From NCBI GenBank assembly GCA_020723105.1, contig DYJL01000012.1:1-64000 (forward strand): a stretch of 64,000 nucleotides of DNA. Reading direction: 5' to 3'. The stretch comes from Nitrospira japonica. Lineage in GTDB: Bacteria > Nitrospirota > Thermodesulfovibrionia > UBA6902. Positions 33,919-44,365 of this stretch are shown here, one piece after another; within the stretch, counting starts at the first letter, position 1; every line of letters starts with the position of its first letter. The notes beneath the pieces are model-generated. The model was not told where the DNA came from, made no database searches, and saw only the letters and a list, made by a program, of their open reading frames with translations. The translations under genes were made by a program, and so were the position numbers.

Positions 33919-34081
33919 ACTTAGAGCAAGTATGGTGAAAAAACATATTGAGCGATACCTTAACGAAAACAGAATAAATACATTCTGTAAATTCAAGATT
34001 CAATATTTAAGATTCAAAAAATCCATCGCATTCAAGATGTTTTTGAACCGTAGCTTGCTCCAAATAAAATTTATGAATAAT
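33908..34081. repeat. Large inverted repeat overlapping the peptidase stop
   Basis: The outer arms ATTATTCATAAA/TTTATGAATAAT and inner arms AGAGCAAGTATGGTGAAAAA / TTTTTGAACCGTAGCTTGCTC enclose an AT-rich filler with ATTCAAGATTCAA words. The left arm begins within the last codons of the aminopeptidase. The right arm ends 6 bp before the pgi stop, so it lies between convergent genes and may terminate both. Confidence 0.75.
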
Positions 34082-34086
34082 CAGGG

Positions 34087-35814
<1,728 letters not shown>

Positions 35815-35844
35815 TTAATTGAATCACCTTAAACTTTCTTTTTG

Positions 35845-35855
35845 TATGCTATAAT
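35845..35855 (+). promoter_or_regulatory. Extended -10 promoter ahead of the pilM leader
   Basis: TATGCTATAAT has a perfect TATAAT at 35850-35855 preceded by TGC, an extended -10. No good -35 exists 17 bp upstream. The predicted start is about 35862. Confidence 0.5.
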
Positions 35856-35861
35856 TTGCCT

Positions 35862-36124
35862 ACAGCAGTTAAGGAGTTGAATAGAGGATGACATTCTGGT
35901 ATTATTTATGCGAATAGAAAAAGCAATGCATTGGAGGGATAAAAATAAACAGGCGACAGGGTTAAAGAGTTTTCTGATTAAAACCGATAAAATTCATTAT
36001 AAAAAAACAACTGTTAATAAAAATGATCTAACTAATGCGAAAACATAATTTAAAGAAAATGCAGTCTGTAACAGGAGAAGCCATTTTGAAGTTTTTATTG
36101 CACTGTCAAAATGGCCTTTTTTTA
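35862..36124 (+). ncRNA. Candidate small RNA or attenuated leader upstream of pilM
   Basis: The 366-bp gap between pgi and pilM holds no ORF. It has an extended -10 promoter at its start and a clear intrinsic terminator at its end, so a transcript of about 260 nt is predicted. I could not match it to a cyclic-di-GMP (GEMM) riboswitch. Whether it is an sRNA or a regulated leader is open. Confidence 0.4.
36080..36124 (+). terminator. Intrinsic terminator upstream of pilM
   Basis: GCCATTTTGA and TCAAAATGGC form a perfect 10-bp stem around a 16-nt loop, followed by CTTTTTTTAT. It ends 32 bp before the pilM ATG, so it can act as an attenuator on the pilus operon. Confidence 0.85.
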
Positions 36125-36156
36125 TGACCTGCTGACAGCGGAGAAAAATTATTTCG

Positions 36157-37209
36157 ATGATATTCGGCAAAAAAAATATAGTTGGAATTGATATTGGTTC
36201 TAAGCATATCAAAGCTGTTCAGCTGAAAGATGTCAGAGGCAGTTATCATCTTGAACGGTTGGGCCTTACCACCCTGGAGCCGGAATTAATAGTAGACGGC
36301 TCCATTCTTGATTCATCCCGTGTTGTTGAAGCCATAAAGGGATTGATTGCAAATGCTGATATCAGGACCAAGGATGCCGCAATATCACTTTCGGGCCATT
36401 CCTCTGTAATTATAAAAAGGGTATCCATTCCTCAGATGTCCGAAGATGAATTAAGCGAGTCAATAAAGTTTGAAGCTGAACAGTACATACCGTTTGATAT
36501 TGAAGACGTTAATCTGGATTTTCAGATATTGGGGCCTGCGGATAAGGAACATCTGATGGATGTTATGATTGTTGCTGCCAAGAAAGATAAGATAAACGAA
36601 TATGTGACTGTGGCCAGAGAAGCCGGGCTTAATCCCGTGATTGTTGATGTTGATGCCTTTGCTCTCGAAAACATGTATGAACTTAACTATGAGGTAAAGC
36701 CGCAGGAAAATGTTGCTATCGTTAATATCGGCGCCAGCATGATCAATATTAATATATTAAAGGGCGGACTCTCTGTTTTCACAAGAGACAGCGCAGTAGG
36801 CGGCAACATGCATACGGAAGCCTTACAGAAAGAATTTACCATATCATATGCCAATGCCGAAAAACTGAAACAGGAAAAGACCATGGAGGGCTTTTCACAG
36901 GAAGATGTGAAGGCAGTGCTGGCTTCGGCTTCCGAAGATATAATTGCAGAAATCTCCCGGTCTTTTGATTACTTCAGGGATACATCAAGTTATGAAAATA
37001 TTAATGAGATAGTGCTATGTGGCGGCGGCGCCCTTACCCCTGGTTTTATTCCCTTGCTGTCTGAAATGTCAGGAATAAATGTTAAGGTGGCTGAGCCGCT
37101 GAAGAATATTCATATACCGGATTCTTTTGATAAGGAATATTTAAAGAAAGTGGAACCCATTGTATCAGTTGCCATAGGCCTGGCCTTGCGCAGGATAGGG
37201 GATAAATGA
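36157..37209 (+). CDS. pilM: Type IV pilus assembly ATPase-like protein PilM
   Basis: This 350-residue actin-like cytoplasmic protein of the pilus alignment complex starts FGKKNIVGIDIGSKHIKAVQL (phosphate-1 loop) and has VAIVNIGASMININIL and EIVLCGGGALTPGF for nucleotide contacts. It binds the PilN N-terminus. The gene overlaps pilN by 4 bp and heads pilMNOPQ in the standard order. Confidence 0.95.
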   Translation: MIFGKKNIVGIDIGSKHIKAVQLKDVRGSYHLERLGLTTLEPELIVDGSILDSSRVVEAIKGLIANADIRTKDAAISLSGHSSVIIKRVSIPQMSEDELSESIKFEAEQYIPFDIEDVNLDFQILGPADKEHLMDVMIVAAKKDKINEYVTVAREAGLNPVIVDVDAFALENMYELNYEVKPQENVAIVNIGASMININILKGGLSVFTRDSAVGGNMHTEALQKEFTISYANAEKLKQEKTMEGFSQEDVKAVLASASEDIIAEISRSFDYFRDTSSYENINEIVLCGGGALTPGFIPLLSEMSGINVKVAEPLKNIHIPDSFDKEYLKKVEPIVSVAIGLALRRIGDK

Positions 37210-37736
37210 TAAGGATAAATCTATTACCAACAAAAAAGCCTGTGAAGCTTCCGCCTGTTCTTGTGTATGGGGTTATAGGGCTGGTGATATTGTTTGCAGG
37301 GCTTCTTGGTTTCACTCTTTATTTGAACAATAAGGTTTCTAACATGCAGGACGAAATATCCGTAAAGGAAAAAAGACTGGAAGAGCTGAAGGCCATGATA
37401 AAAGAAGTTCAGAATTATGAAAGAGATAATGAGGAGTTCAGAAGGAAAACAGTAATTATTGAACAATTGAAAAAGAATCAGGTGGTGCCTCTCAGGCTTC
37501 TGGATGAAGTAAGCGAGATGCTTCCCAAGGGGGTATGGCTTACTGCGTTGACTGACAAAGACGGTGTTGTAAATATTGAAGGGTATGCACATACAAACTA
37601 TGACCTTGTAGGATATGTACAGAACCTGAAGGGGTCCAAATATTTTACCGATGTTATGCTGATAGAGTCCCGGCAAACCACGATAGATTCGTTTACAGTT
37701 TATAAATTCACACTGACTTTCAGGATTAAGGTGTAG
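37206..37736 (+). CDS. pilN: Type IV pilus inner-membrane protein PilN
   Basis: This 176-residue protein starts IRINLLPTKKP, the conserved INLLP motif that docks into PilM. It has one membrane helix (residues 17-38), a coiled coil (about 45-85) and a ferredoxin-like periplasmic domain (GVWLTALTDKDGVVNIEGYA). It pairs with PilO. Confidence 0.95.
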   Translation: MIRINLLPTKKPVKLPPVLVYGVIGLVILFAGLLGFTLYLNNKVSNMQDEISVKEKRLEELKAMIKEVQNYERDNEEFRRKTVIIEQLKKNQVVPLRLLDEVSEMLPKGVWLTALTDKDGVVNIEGYAHTNYDLVGYVQNLKGSKYFTDVMLIESRQTTIDSFTVYKFTLTFRIKV

Positions 37737-37741
37737 GCGTT

Positions 37742-38368
37742 ATGGCAATCAATATAAATGTTAATAAAATTAAAAAGCTTTCTACTAACCTGCAGGTGCT
37801 TATAATAGTACTGCCGGCGCTCGTACTGACCTTGTTGTTTGTCTTTATGATTTATCTGCCCAGAGACAAGGAAATCAAGGCCCTCGATTCGAAGATTATA
37901 AAGCTAAACCAGGAAATTGCAAGCAGCGAGCAAAAGACCAGAAGACTGAAAGAACTTATAGCAGAAAACACCATGCTAAAGGAAAAACTTGCAAAATTAA
38001 AAGAACAACTGCCTGAGGAAAAAGAAGTTTCCCTGCTCCTTAAGCAGATATCTGAATTAGGACTTCAGTCCGGGCTTGAAATCCTTTTATGGAGGCCGGA
38101 AGCTAAAAAGACAAGTCCGGATAATCTTTATGTGGAAATACCCGTGAAGGTGGAAGTCCTGACGGAATACCATAATCTCGGAATCTTTTTTAGTCATATC
38201 AGCCGGCTGCCTCGTCTTGTGAATATTTCAGACCTGGACCTTCATGTCAAGGAACAAAAGGAGAAGGGAAAACAGGGGCGTATTACTGCGGCCTTTACGG
38301 CGCGAACATTTGCCTCAATGAGTCCCGAAGAAATAGCGCCTGGCGATGGGGGAAAAGAGAAACAGTAA
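37742..38368 (+). CDS. pilO: Type IV pilus inner-membrane protein PilO
   Basis: This 208-residue bitopic protein has a membrane helix at about 20-40 (VLIIVLPALVLTLLFVFMIYL), a coiled coil (about 45-100) and a C-terminal domain that dimerises with PilN (SGLEILLWRPEAKK, EIPVKVEVLTEYHNLGIFF). It starts 5 bp after pilN. Confidence 0.93.
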   Translation: MAININVNKIKKLSTNLQVLIIVLPALVLTLLFVFMIYLPRDKEIKALDSKIIKLNQEIASSEQKTRRLKELIAENTMLKEKLAKLKEQLPEEKEVSLLLKQISELGLQSGLEILLWRPEAKKTSPDNLYVEIPVKVEVLTEYHNLGIFFSHISRLPRLVNISDLDLHVKEQKEKGKQGRITAAFTARTFASMSPEEIAPGDGGKEKQ

Positions 38369-38391
38369 AAGATGAAAAGGAAAGCGGGATC

Positions 38392-38922
38392 ATGAATTTT
38401 TTGATAACTTTGATAATTGCAATGCTGATCATCAGCTCTGCTTTTTCAGGCTGTAAAAACCAGCAGCCTTCACCAACTGCTAAAACAACAGCAGCTCAGC
38501 AACAGGCAAGTCAGACGGTCCAGCCTGCTGTAGAACAGGCTGCAGCTCCGCCACAGGAAACTATGGTGGAAGAAGGGTATGTATATCAACCGCGTGACAG
38601 GAGAGACCCCTTTATCCCGCTTATAGTGTCTACACAAAAATGGCATAAAAAAGAGGCCGGCAAAGTCGGGACTCTGGAAAGTTATGATATTAGCGAATTT
38701 GTATTGTCAGCTATTGCTGAAAAAGGTGGAAAGTATTTTGCACTTCTTGTTACGCCTGATAACAGGTCTTTTACAGTAAGTAAAGGAACCATTATTGGTT
38801 TCAACAAGGGAAGGGTAGAGGAAATAACAAGAAACAAGGTGGTATTAGTTGAATATTCTAAAGATTATAGGGGAGATACCAAGCCCAAACAAATAACTTT
38901 AGAATTTTTAAAGGAGAGGTAA
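38392..38922 (+). CDS. pilP: Type IV pilus lipoprotein PilP
   Basis: This 176-residue lipoprotein has the lipobox SSAFSGC at residues 16-22 after a membrane helix. A Gln/Pro/Ala-rich linker follows, then the PilP HR domain (RRDPFIPLIV, FVLSAIAEKGGKYFALLVTPDNRSF). It links PilN/O to the PilQ secretin. Confidence 0.93.
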   Translation: MNFLITLIIAMLIISSAFSGCKNQQPSPTAKTTAAQQQASQTVQPAVEQAAAPPQETMVEEGYVYQPRDRRDPFIPLIVSTQKWHKKEAGKVGTLESYDISEFVLSAIAEKGGKYFALLVTPDNRSFTVSKGTIIGFNKGRVEEITRNKVVLVEYSKDYRGDTKPKQITLEFLKER

Positions 38923-38926
38923 AATA

Positions 38927-40669
38927 ATGCGAACCAGAAAATCTTTTATACTTTTTACGTTCTTATTCCTTTGCAGTCTCCTGGCGGCCCATGTATTATC
39001 AGAAAAATCTTTTGCTGCGAATTCAGAGATTACCGCAATAGAAGTAAGAGATAATAGCGGAAAGACCGAAATTAAAATAATGTCTGATGCCGCTTTCAGT
39101 TATACCGTTTATAAGGCATCGGATCCTTATCAGATTGTGGTTGAATTGCAAAATACAGGACTTGGTGAGTTCAAAAATAAAATAGTATTTGACAGGGCCG
39201 GAGTCTCAGAAATAACACCTCTGCTGAATGAGAGTTCTCCGGAGCTTTCAAAACTCAGGATTGCATTTACTGCGCCAGTGGATGTGGAGCCTTCATACAA
39301 AGACAAAATGCTTATTCTGGCATTTGAGAATCCTGAGGGAGAAACAGTTCCCGCCGGTGCGGGGACAGGAGAGGCACTGCCTGAGGAACCGCTTGAGAAA
39401 AAGAAACCTTTTGAAAGCAATGGATATGTCGGGGAAAAGATAAATATTGATTTTCAGGATGCGGAACTCGTTCACATTTTCAGGCTAATTGCCGATATAA
39501 GCGGTTATAACATTGTCATGAGCCCTGATGTCAAAGGCAAGTTTTCCATGAAGCTTATTGATGTGCCGTGGGATCAGGCCCTTGAGGTCATACTGAGAAA
39601 CTATGGCCTTTCAAAGGCAGTGGAAGGCAATATCATCAGGATAGCCCCTACTTCTGTAATTGCCAAAGAAGAAGAGGAAATTGCACTGGCAAAAGAATCA
39701 CAGGAAAAATCCGGCGATCTGGTAACAAAAGTGTATGCAATAAACTATGCCAATGTTGATGAAATAAAGAAATCAATAGACACAGCCAAGATTCTTACCA
39801 AGAGGGGTTTTATCAGCGTTGATGCCAGGACCAGTTCCGTCATTATAAAAGATGTTGAAAAAATGCATGTAGAATATGAGACCCTCATCAAAGCGCTCGA
39901 TGTTCCGACTCCGCAAGTCAGCATTGATGCAAAAATTGTTGAGGTAAATACCAATTACGCAAAAGAGCTTGGAATACAATGGGGCATGTTCTGGAAAGAA
40001 ACAGGCAGTACCAGAACACAAATAAGCGGTTTCCCGATTAATACCAAGGGCACAGGTTTTAAATCGAGCAATCCGCTTATTGTAGACCTTCCCGCAACAG
40101 TATCAAGAGGCAAGGGCGCGGGAATAGGCATTGGATATGTAAGTCCCCGGCAGCTCTTTAGTATAGACTTGCAGCTTTCGGCTCTCGAGAGTACCGGGAA
40201 AGGCAAGGTAATATCCAATCCCAGGGTAACTACAAACGATAACCAGGAAGCAAAGATAATGCAGGGGAAAAAGATCCCTTATCAAACAGTTTCTTCGGAA
40301 GGGACGCAGACACAGTTCATGGATGCGTTGCTTGAACTTACTGTAATTCCCCACATAACTCCTGAGGGAACGATTGTAATGAATTTGCAGGCCAAGAAGA
40401 ATGAAGCTGATTTTGCAGGGCCTCAGGTCGGCGGGGTGCCTACTATTGATATAAAAGAGGTAAAAACACAGATACTGATAAAGGATAATGACACGCTGGT
40501 TATAGGCGGCATTTTCAAGACAAACAATGCAAAAAATGTCGAAGGGGTTCCGGGTCTTTCAGAAATCCCTTATTTAGGCAAACTGTTTCAGTTTAAGAAA
40601 GATATAAGCGAAACAACCGAACTTTTAATATTTATAACACCAAGGATTGTGACACCAGAGAAAATCTGA
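38927..40669 (+). CDS. pilQ: Type IV pilus secretin PilQ
   Basis: This 580-residue outer-membrane secretin has a signal peptide (1-30), one AMIN domain (about 35-130), an STN-like N0 domain (INIDFQDAELVHIFRLIADI), N1 (VYAINYANVDEIKKSI), and the secretin core from about 320 (QVSIDAKIVEVNTNYAKELG, GKVISNPRVTTNDNQEAKI, VPGLSEIPYLGKLFQFK). The AMIN domain suits peptidoglycan anchoring. It is the last gene of the operon. Confidence 0.95.
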   Translation: MRTRKSFILFTFLFLCSLLAAHVLSEKSFAANSEITAIEVRDNSGKTEIKIMSDAAFSYTVYKASDPYQIVVELQNTGLGEFKNKIVFDRAGVSEITPLLNESSPELSKLRIAFTAPVDVEPSYKDKMLILAFENPEGETVPAGAGTGEALPEEPLEKKKPFESNGYVGEKINIDFQDAELVHIFRLIADISGYNIVMSPDVKGKFSMKLIDVPWDQALEVILRNYGLSKAVEGNIIRIAPTSVIAKEEEEIALAKESQEKSGDLVTKVYAINYANVDEIKKSIDTAKILTKRGFISVDARTSSVIIKDVEKMHVEYETLIKALDVPTPQVSIDAKIVEVNTNYAKELGIQWGMFWKETGSTRTQISGFPINTKGTGFKSSNPLIVDLPATVSRGKGAGIGIGYVSPRQLFSIDLQLSALESTGKGKVISNPRVTTNDNQEAKIMQGKKIPYQTVSSEGTQTQFMDALLELTVIPHITPEGTIVMNLQAKKNEADFAGPQVGGVPTIDIKEVKTQILIKDNDTLVIGGIFKTNNAKNVEGVPGLSEIPYLGKLFQFKKDISETTELLIFITPRIVTPEKI

Positions 40670-40700
40670 AACTATCCTTCACATCTCTCAAATTTAACCC

Positions 40701-41948
40701 ATGTTAGAAAAGTTCAGATATCTAACCTCCGGAGAATCACACGGCCAGGCACTGACATGTATCATTGACGGCGTTCCTGCAAATCTTTTGTTGTCTGCAG
40801 GCTATATTGATCAGGATCTTGTAAGACGGCAGAAAGGCTTTGGCAGGGGTGGCAGGATGAAGATAGAATCAGATCGTGCAAAGATCCTGGCAGGCGTAAG
40901 ACAGGGTAAAACACTTGGCTCGCCAATAACGCTTCTTATTGAAAATAAGGATTGGGCGAATTGGCAGGATGTAATGAGTCCGGATCCTGGAGTCAAGAGT
41001 CAAGAGTCAAGAGTTAAGATGCTTCGATCAAAGAATTTTAAACTCTTAACTCATAACTCTAAACTCTATCCTGTCACCCATCCCCGGCCGGGACATGCAG
41101 ACCTTTCAGGCGCATTGAAATACAACACGCACGATATACGGAATATTCTGGAGCGTTCGAGCGCAAGGGAGACAGCGGTGAGGGTAGCCGCAGGAGCCGT
41201 TGCAAAGAAGTTCCTCGCAGAGTTTAATGTTAAGGTGCTTAGTTATGTGACTGCAATAGGAGGAATCAAGGTTGCAAGTTCCAGGTCGCAAGATCAAGGT
41301 TCAGAAAAAAGAATTTTAGAAATTTTTAAAAAAGCAGAGGCCTCTCCAGTCAGATGTCATGATAAAGAGATTGAAAAGAAGATAGTTAACAAAATTAATG
41401 CTGCCATGAAGAAGGGCGATACGCTTGGCGGTGTATTTGAAGTTGTTGCATTGGGGGTCCCTGCAGGATTAGGCAGTTATACTCAGTGGGACCGGAAGCT
41501 TGATGCAAAACTTGCGTTTTCCTTCATGAGTATTCAGGCCATTAAAGGAGTCGAAATAGGACTTGGCTTTGAGATGGCGCAGAGATTCGGCTCTGAAGTG
41601 ATGGATGAGATTTTTTATCAAGGGGCCAGATTTTACAGAAGGACAAATAATGCCGGAGGAATTGAAGGTGGAATGAGTAATGGTATGCCTCTTATCGTCA
41701 GGGCTGCCATGAAACCCATACCTACATTAAGAAGGCCGCTTTCGTCTGTTGACATAATCAGCAAGAAACCATTTAAAGCTGCATATGAAAGATCAGATGT
41801 GTGTGCAGTGCCCACAGCTTCCGTTATTGGTGAAGCAGTCATGGCTGTCGCAATTGCCGACAGCTTCCTGTCAAAATTTGGAGGCGACAGCATAGAAGAG
41901 ATCAAGAGAAATTACAAGGGATATTTGAAGCAGATAAATAAGTTTTGA
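40701..41948 (+). CDS. aroC: Chorismate synthase with repeat-derived inserts
   Basis: AroC makes chorismate from EPSP using FMNH2. Signatures: [20 protein letters not shown] at the start, [30 protein letters not shown], and [20 protein letters not shown]. It is 415 residues, some 30-50 longer than usual. An insert after DPG at about residue 97 ([19 protein letters not shown]...) comes from a palindromic GAGTCAAGAGTTAAGA repeat. A smaller [12 protein letters not shown] insert at about 193 also looks repeat-derived. Both keep the frame. It follows pilQ by 31 bp and precedes aroKB. Confidence 0.93.
   Translation: MLEKFRYLTSGESHGQALTCIIDGVPANLLLSAGYIDQDLVRRQKGFGRGGRMKIESDRAKILAGVRQGKTLGSPITLLIENKDWANWQDVMSPDPGVKSQESRVKMLRSKNFKLLTHNSKLYPVTHPRPGHADLSGALKYNTHDIRNILERSSARETAVRVAAGAVAKKFLAEFNVKVLSYVTAIGGIKVASSRSQDQGSEKRILEIFKKAEASPVRCHDKEIEKKIVNKINAAMKKGDTLGGVFEVVALGVPAGLGSYTQWDRKLDAKLAFSFMSIQAIKGVEIGLGFEMAQRFGSEVMDEIFYQGARFYRRTNNAGGIEGGMSNGMPLIVRAAMKPIPTLRRPLSSVDIISKKPFKAAYERSDVCAVPTASVIGEAVMAVAIADSFLSKFGGDSIEEIKRNYKGYLKQINKF
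40990..41067. repeat. GAGTCAAGAG-word hairpin inserted in aroC
   Basis: The left arm GAGTCAAGAGTCAAGAGTTA and the right arm AACTCTTAACTCATAACTCT pair with each other. The whole is in frame with aroC. The same words occur at 49947-50003, 56476-56544 and 59447-59467. Confidence 0.8.
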
Positions 41949-41993
41949 AATAACGACTAATCAACAACCTGCTATAATTTAACCAGGGCTACT

Positions 41994-43580
41994 ATGAAAA
42001 TCGTATTAACAGGCTTTATGGGCACCGGCAAGACCTCTGTCGGCAGAGAGCTTAGCAGAAAGCTCAGCTATCAATTTATTGATACAGATGTGCTGATTGA
42101 GGAGCGGGAAGGAACACCGATTTCCATCATATTCAAGAAAAAGGGTGAGGATTATTTCCGGAAACTCGAACAAGCGGTGGTTGAAGAAGTGTCCCTGATG
42201 AGTGACGTCATTATTGCAACCGGCGGCGGAGTTATCAAGAACAGGAAGAATGTAGAGAATCTTGGCAGGAGAGGAATTCTTGTCTGGCTTAAAGCAGATC
42301 CTGAGATTATTCTCAAACGGGTTATGACCGAGGGTGGGAAAAGACCTTTACTTGAAGTCGAAGAGCCCCTGGAAGAGATCAATAAACTGCTTGCTGCAAG
42401 AAAACCACTTTATGAACAGGCAGACGCTGCTGTTGATACAAACTATATTACTGCCGAAGAAGCTGCGCAGGAGATTGTGGAGATGTTAGCGCTCGATTCA
42501 CAGACCGTAACAGTTGCGTTGGGCGAGAGGAGCTATGACATTATTATTGGCAGCAAGATACTTCAGAAACTCAGTCTCAGGCTGAAGGAATTCAGGTCGT
42601 CAAAGGTTGCGATTGTAAGCAACAAAACAGTTTTTCCTCTCTATGGAGATGCTCTTCTTAAATCCCTTGATGAATACGGTATAAAGTTCGAGGTTATTCT
42701 CATCCCTGACGGAGAAGAGTACAAGGACTTTACCTGGGCCTATAACATACACGGAGAACTCCTGAAGGCGAAGTTTGACAGGAATGGATTGCTGGTTGCT
42801 CTTGGAGGCGGCGTTGTCGGAGACATCACCGGTTTTGTGGCATCAACATATATGAGAGGCATCAGATATGTGCAGGTGCCGACTACCCTTCTTGCTCAGG
42901 TTGACAGTTCTGTCGGCGGCAAGACAGGGGTGAACCATCCCCTCGGAAAAAATATGATAGGCACTTTTTATCAACCGTCACTGGTCCTGATTGACGTTGA
43001 TACAATAAGAACACTCCCAAAAGGCGAATTGTCCGCTGGCATGGCTGAGATAATTAAATACGGAGTGATTGCCGACAAATCGCTTTTTAATTATCTTGAA
43101 AATAACAGAGAAAACATTCTTTCTCTTGGTGACGGTATTGTTCATGTAATCAAGCGTTCATGTGAAATTAAAGCGGAGATTGTATCAAAAGACGAAAAAG
43201 AAGCCGGGCTACGCGCTATTTTAAACTTCGGGCATACATTTGGTCATGCTATTGAAACAGCAACGGACTATAAGAGGTTTCTGCATGGCGAGGCTGTTGC
43301 AATCGGTATGTGCGTCGCAGCGGACCTTGCGGTACAGATAAATATTTTCAAGAAAAAAGAGGCGCAACGGATCAGGAATCTTGTAGAACAGTATAGACTC
43401 CCAGTCATAATACCTGACAATATCAACTCCTCAGTGATTATCAATGCTATGGAGCTTGATAAGAAGGTCCAGGCAGGTAAGATAAGATTTGTCCTTCCAG
43501 AGGCTATCGGTAAAGTTCGGATAGAGGAAAACGTTGACAGGGAAGAGATAAAAAAGCTGCTTACGGCAGCCACTGACTAA
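41994..43580 (+). CDS. aroKB: Shikimate kinase-3-dehydroquinate synthase fusion
   Basis: This 528-residue two-domain enzyme covers two shikimate-pathway steps. Residues 1-165 are shikimate kinase (ILTGFMGTGKTSVGRELSRK, FIDTDVLIEEREG, ATGGGVIKNRKN, KRPLLEVEE). Residues 172-528 are dehydroquinate synthase (VALGERSYDIIIG, LIPDGEEYKDFTW, ALGGGVVGDITGF, LLAQVDSSVGGKTGVNHP, and the metal-binding Glu/His in FGHTFGHAIE). The steps are not consecutive (DHQ synthase is step 2, kinase step 5) but the fusion is known. It follows aroC by 45 bp. Confidence 0.95.
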   Translation: MKIVLTGFMGTGKTSVGRELSRKLSYQFIDTDVLIEEREGTPISIIFKKKGEDYFRKLEQAVVEEVSLMSDVIIATGGGVIKNRKNVENLGRRGILVWLKADPEIILKRVMTEGGKRPLLEVEEPLEEINKLLAARKPLYEQADAAVDTNYITAEEAAQEIVEMLALDSQTVTVALGERSYDIIIGSKILQKLSLRLKEFRSSKVAIVSNKTVFPLYGDALLKSLDEYGIKFEVILIPDGEEYKDFTWAYNIHGELLKAKFDRNGLLVALGGGVVGDITGFVASTYMRGIRYVQVPTTLLAQVDSSVGGKTGVNHPLGKNMIGTFYQPSLVLIDVDTIRTLPKGELSAGMAEIIKYGVIADKSLFNYLENNRENILSLGDGIVHVIKRSCEIKAEIVSKDEKEAGLRAILNFGHTFGHAIETATDYKRFLHGEAVAIGMCVAADLAVQINIFKKKEAQRIRNLVEQYRLPVIIPDNINSSVIINAMELDKKVQAGKIRFVLPEAIGKVRIEENVDREEIKKLLTAATD

Positions 43581-43599
43581 GATCATAAAATGTTAAAGC

Positions 43600-43760
43600 A
43601 TTATGAGAAGCCTGGCTCAGGTTTCTATAATCGACAAAAAGCATATTACATTTTTACTTCGAGCCGTTTTTCTTATTTCTTTTTTCTACCCCCTGCTCCC
43701 TATTCCCTAATCCCTTTTCAAAGGTGTCGGATAGAAATCCTTCGCCAGCCTTCTCATAAT
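43600..43760. repeat. Copy B of the palindrome-inserted element
   Basis: It lies in the opposite orientation to copy A. The unique outer arms are ATTATGAGAAG/CTTCTCATAAT. The shared inner ends read ...CAGGTTTCTATAATCGAC and GTCGGATAGAAATCC..., and the filler has CCCCTGCTCCCTATTCCC words. The core from TATAATCGAC to the filler is nearly collinear with copy A. Confidence 0.8.
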
Positions 43761-43806
43761 ACTTTATGGTGGGTAGTTCCTGTCTCATGACACTTTAAAA
43801 AACAAC

Positions 43807-43847
43807 TTGACATAATTTAGCGGGATTGATTATGATAGTGATTATCA
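43807..43847 (+). promoter_or_regulatory. fur promoter with overlapping Fur box
   Basis: TTGACA (43807) and TATGAT (43831) are 18 bp apart. The sequence TGATTATGATAGTGATTATCA (43827-43847), close to the 19-bp Fur box, covers the -10. Autoregulation of fur is expected. Confidence 0.8.
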
Positions 43848-43868
43848 AATTCAAACATGGTGTAACGA

Positions 43869-44303
43869 ATGGCATTTGAAGAAGAACAGAAAATATTTGA
43901 CAGCTTTGTCAGGGAAAAAGGATTAAAGCATAGCGCCCAGAGGATAGACATCCTGTTGACTTTCCTGAAAACCGAAAAGCACCTCACAGCGGATGAGCTG
44001 CACACATTAGTAAAAAAGAAAAATCCGGCAATCGGCATAGCAACTGTTTACAGGACCTTGAAGCTGCTTTGTGAAAGCGGATTGAGCAGTGAGCTGAGAC
44101 TGGGAGATGGCTCTGTCAGATATGAGCACTTTTACGGACATGAACATCATGACCACCTTGTATGCATAAAGTGCGGGAATTTTACCGAGGTGCTGGATAC
44201 GGAGATTGAGAAACTGCAGGAACGGTTGGCCAGGAAAGAGGGTTTCACTCTGCAAGGGCACAAACTTTTGATGTACGGCGTATGCAAGAAATGTAAAGGG
44301 TAA
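43869..44303 (+). CDS. fur: Ferric uptake regulator
   Basis: This 144-residue Fur-family repressor has a winged helix (RIDILLTFLKTEKHLTADEL, IGIATVYRTLKLLCESGL), the metal site HEHHDHLVCIKCG and a second Cys pair (CKKC) near the C-terminus for structural zinc. Three Fur-like sites lie at 43827, 44321 and about 45686, before fur, the porin-like gene and feoA2. It is therefore the likely controller of the feo cluster. PerR or Zur identity is less likely given the neighbours. Confidence 0.9.
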   Translation: MAFEEEQKIFDSFVREKGLKHSAQRIDILLTFLKTEKHLTADELHTLVKKKNPAIGIATVYRTLKLLCESGLSSELRLGDGSVRYEHFYGHEHHDHLVCIKCGNFTEVLDTEIEKLQERLARKEGFTLQGHKLLMYGVCKKCKG

Positions 44304-44320
44304 TTTTTTTACAACTACAC

Positions 44321-44335
44321 TGATAATGATTATCA
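44321..44335. promoter_or_regulatory. Fur box before the porin-like gene
   Basis: TGATAATGATTATCA is a 15-bp palindrome with one central mismatch, matching the core of the Fur box. It lies 31 bp before the porin-like ATG. Confidence 0.8.
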
Positions 44336-44365
44336 GCATCAATATCATAATTAAAAGGAGGACAT

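Noticed and set aside
35862-36124. Cyclic-di-GMP (GEMM) riboswitch before pilM
   Set aside because: The conserved GEMM blocks are not present; only a promoter and terminator are visible.
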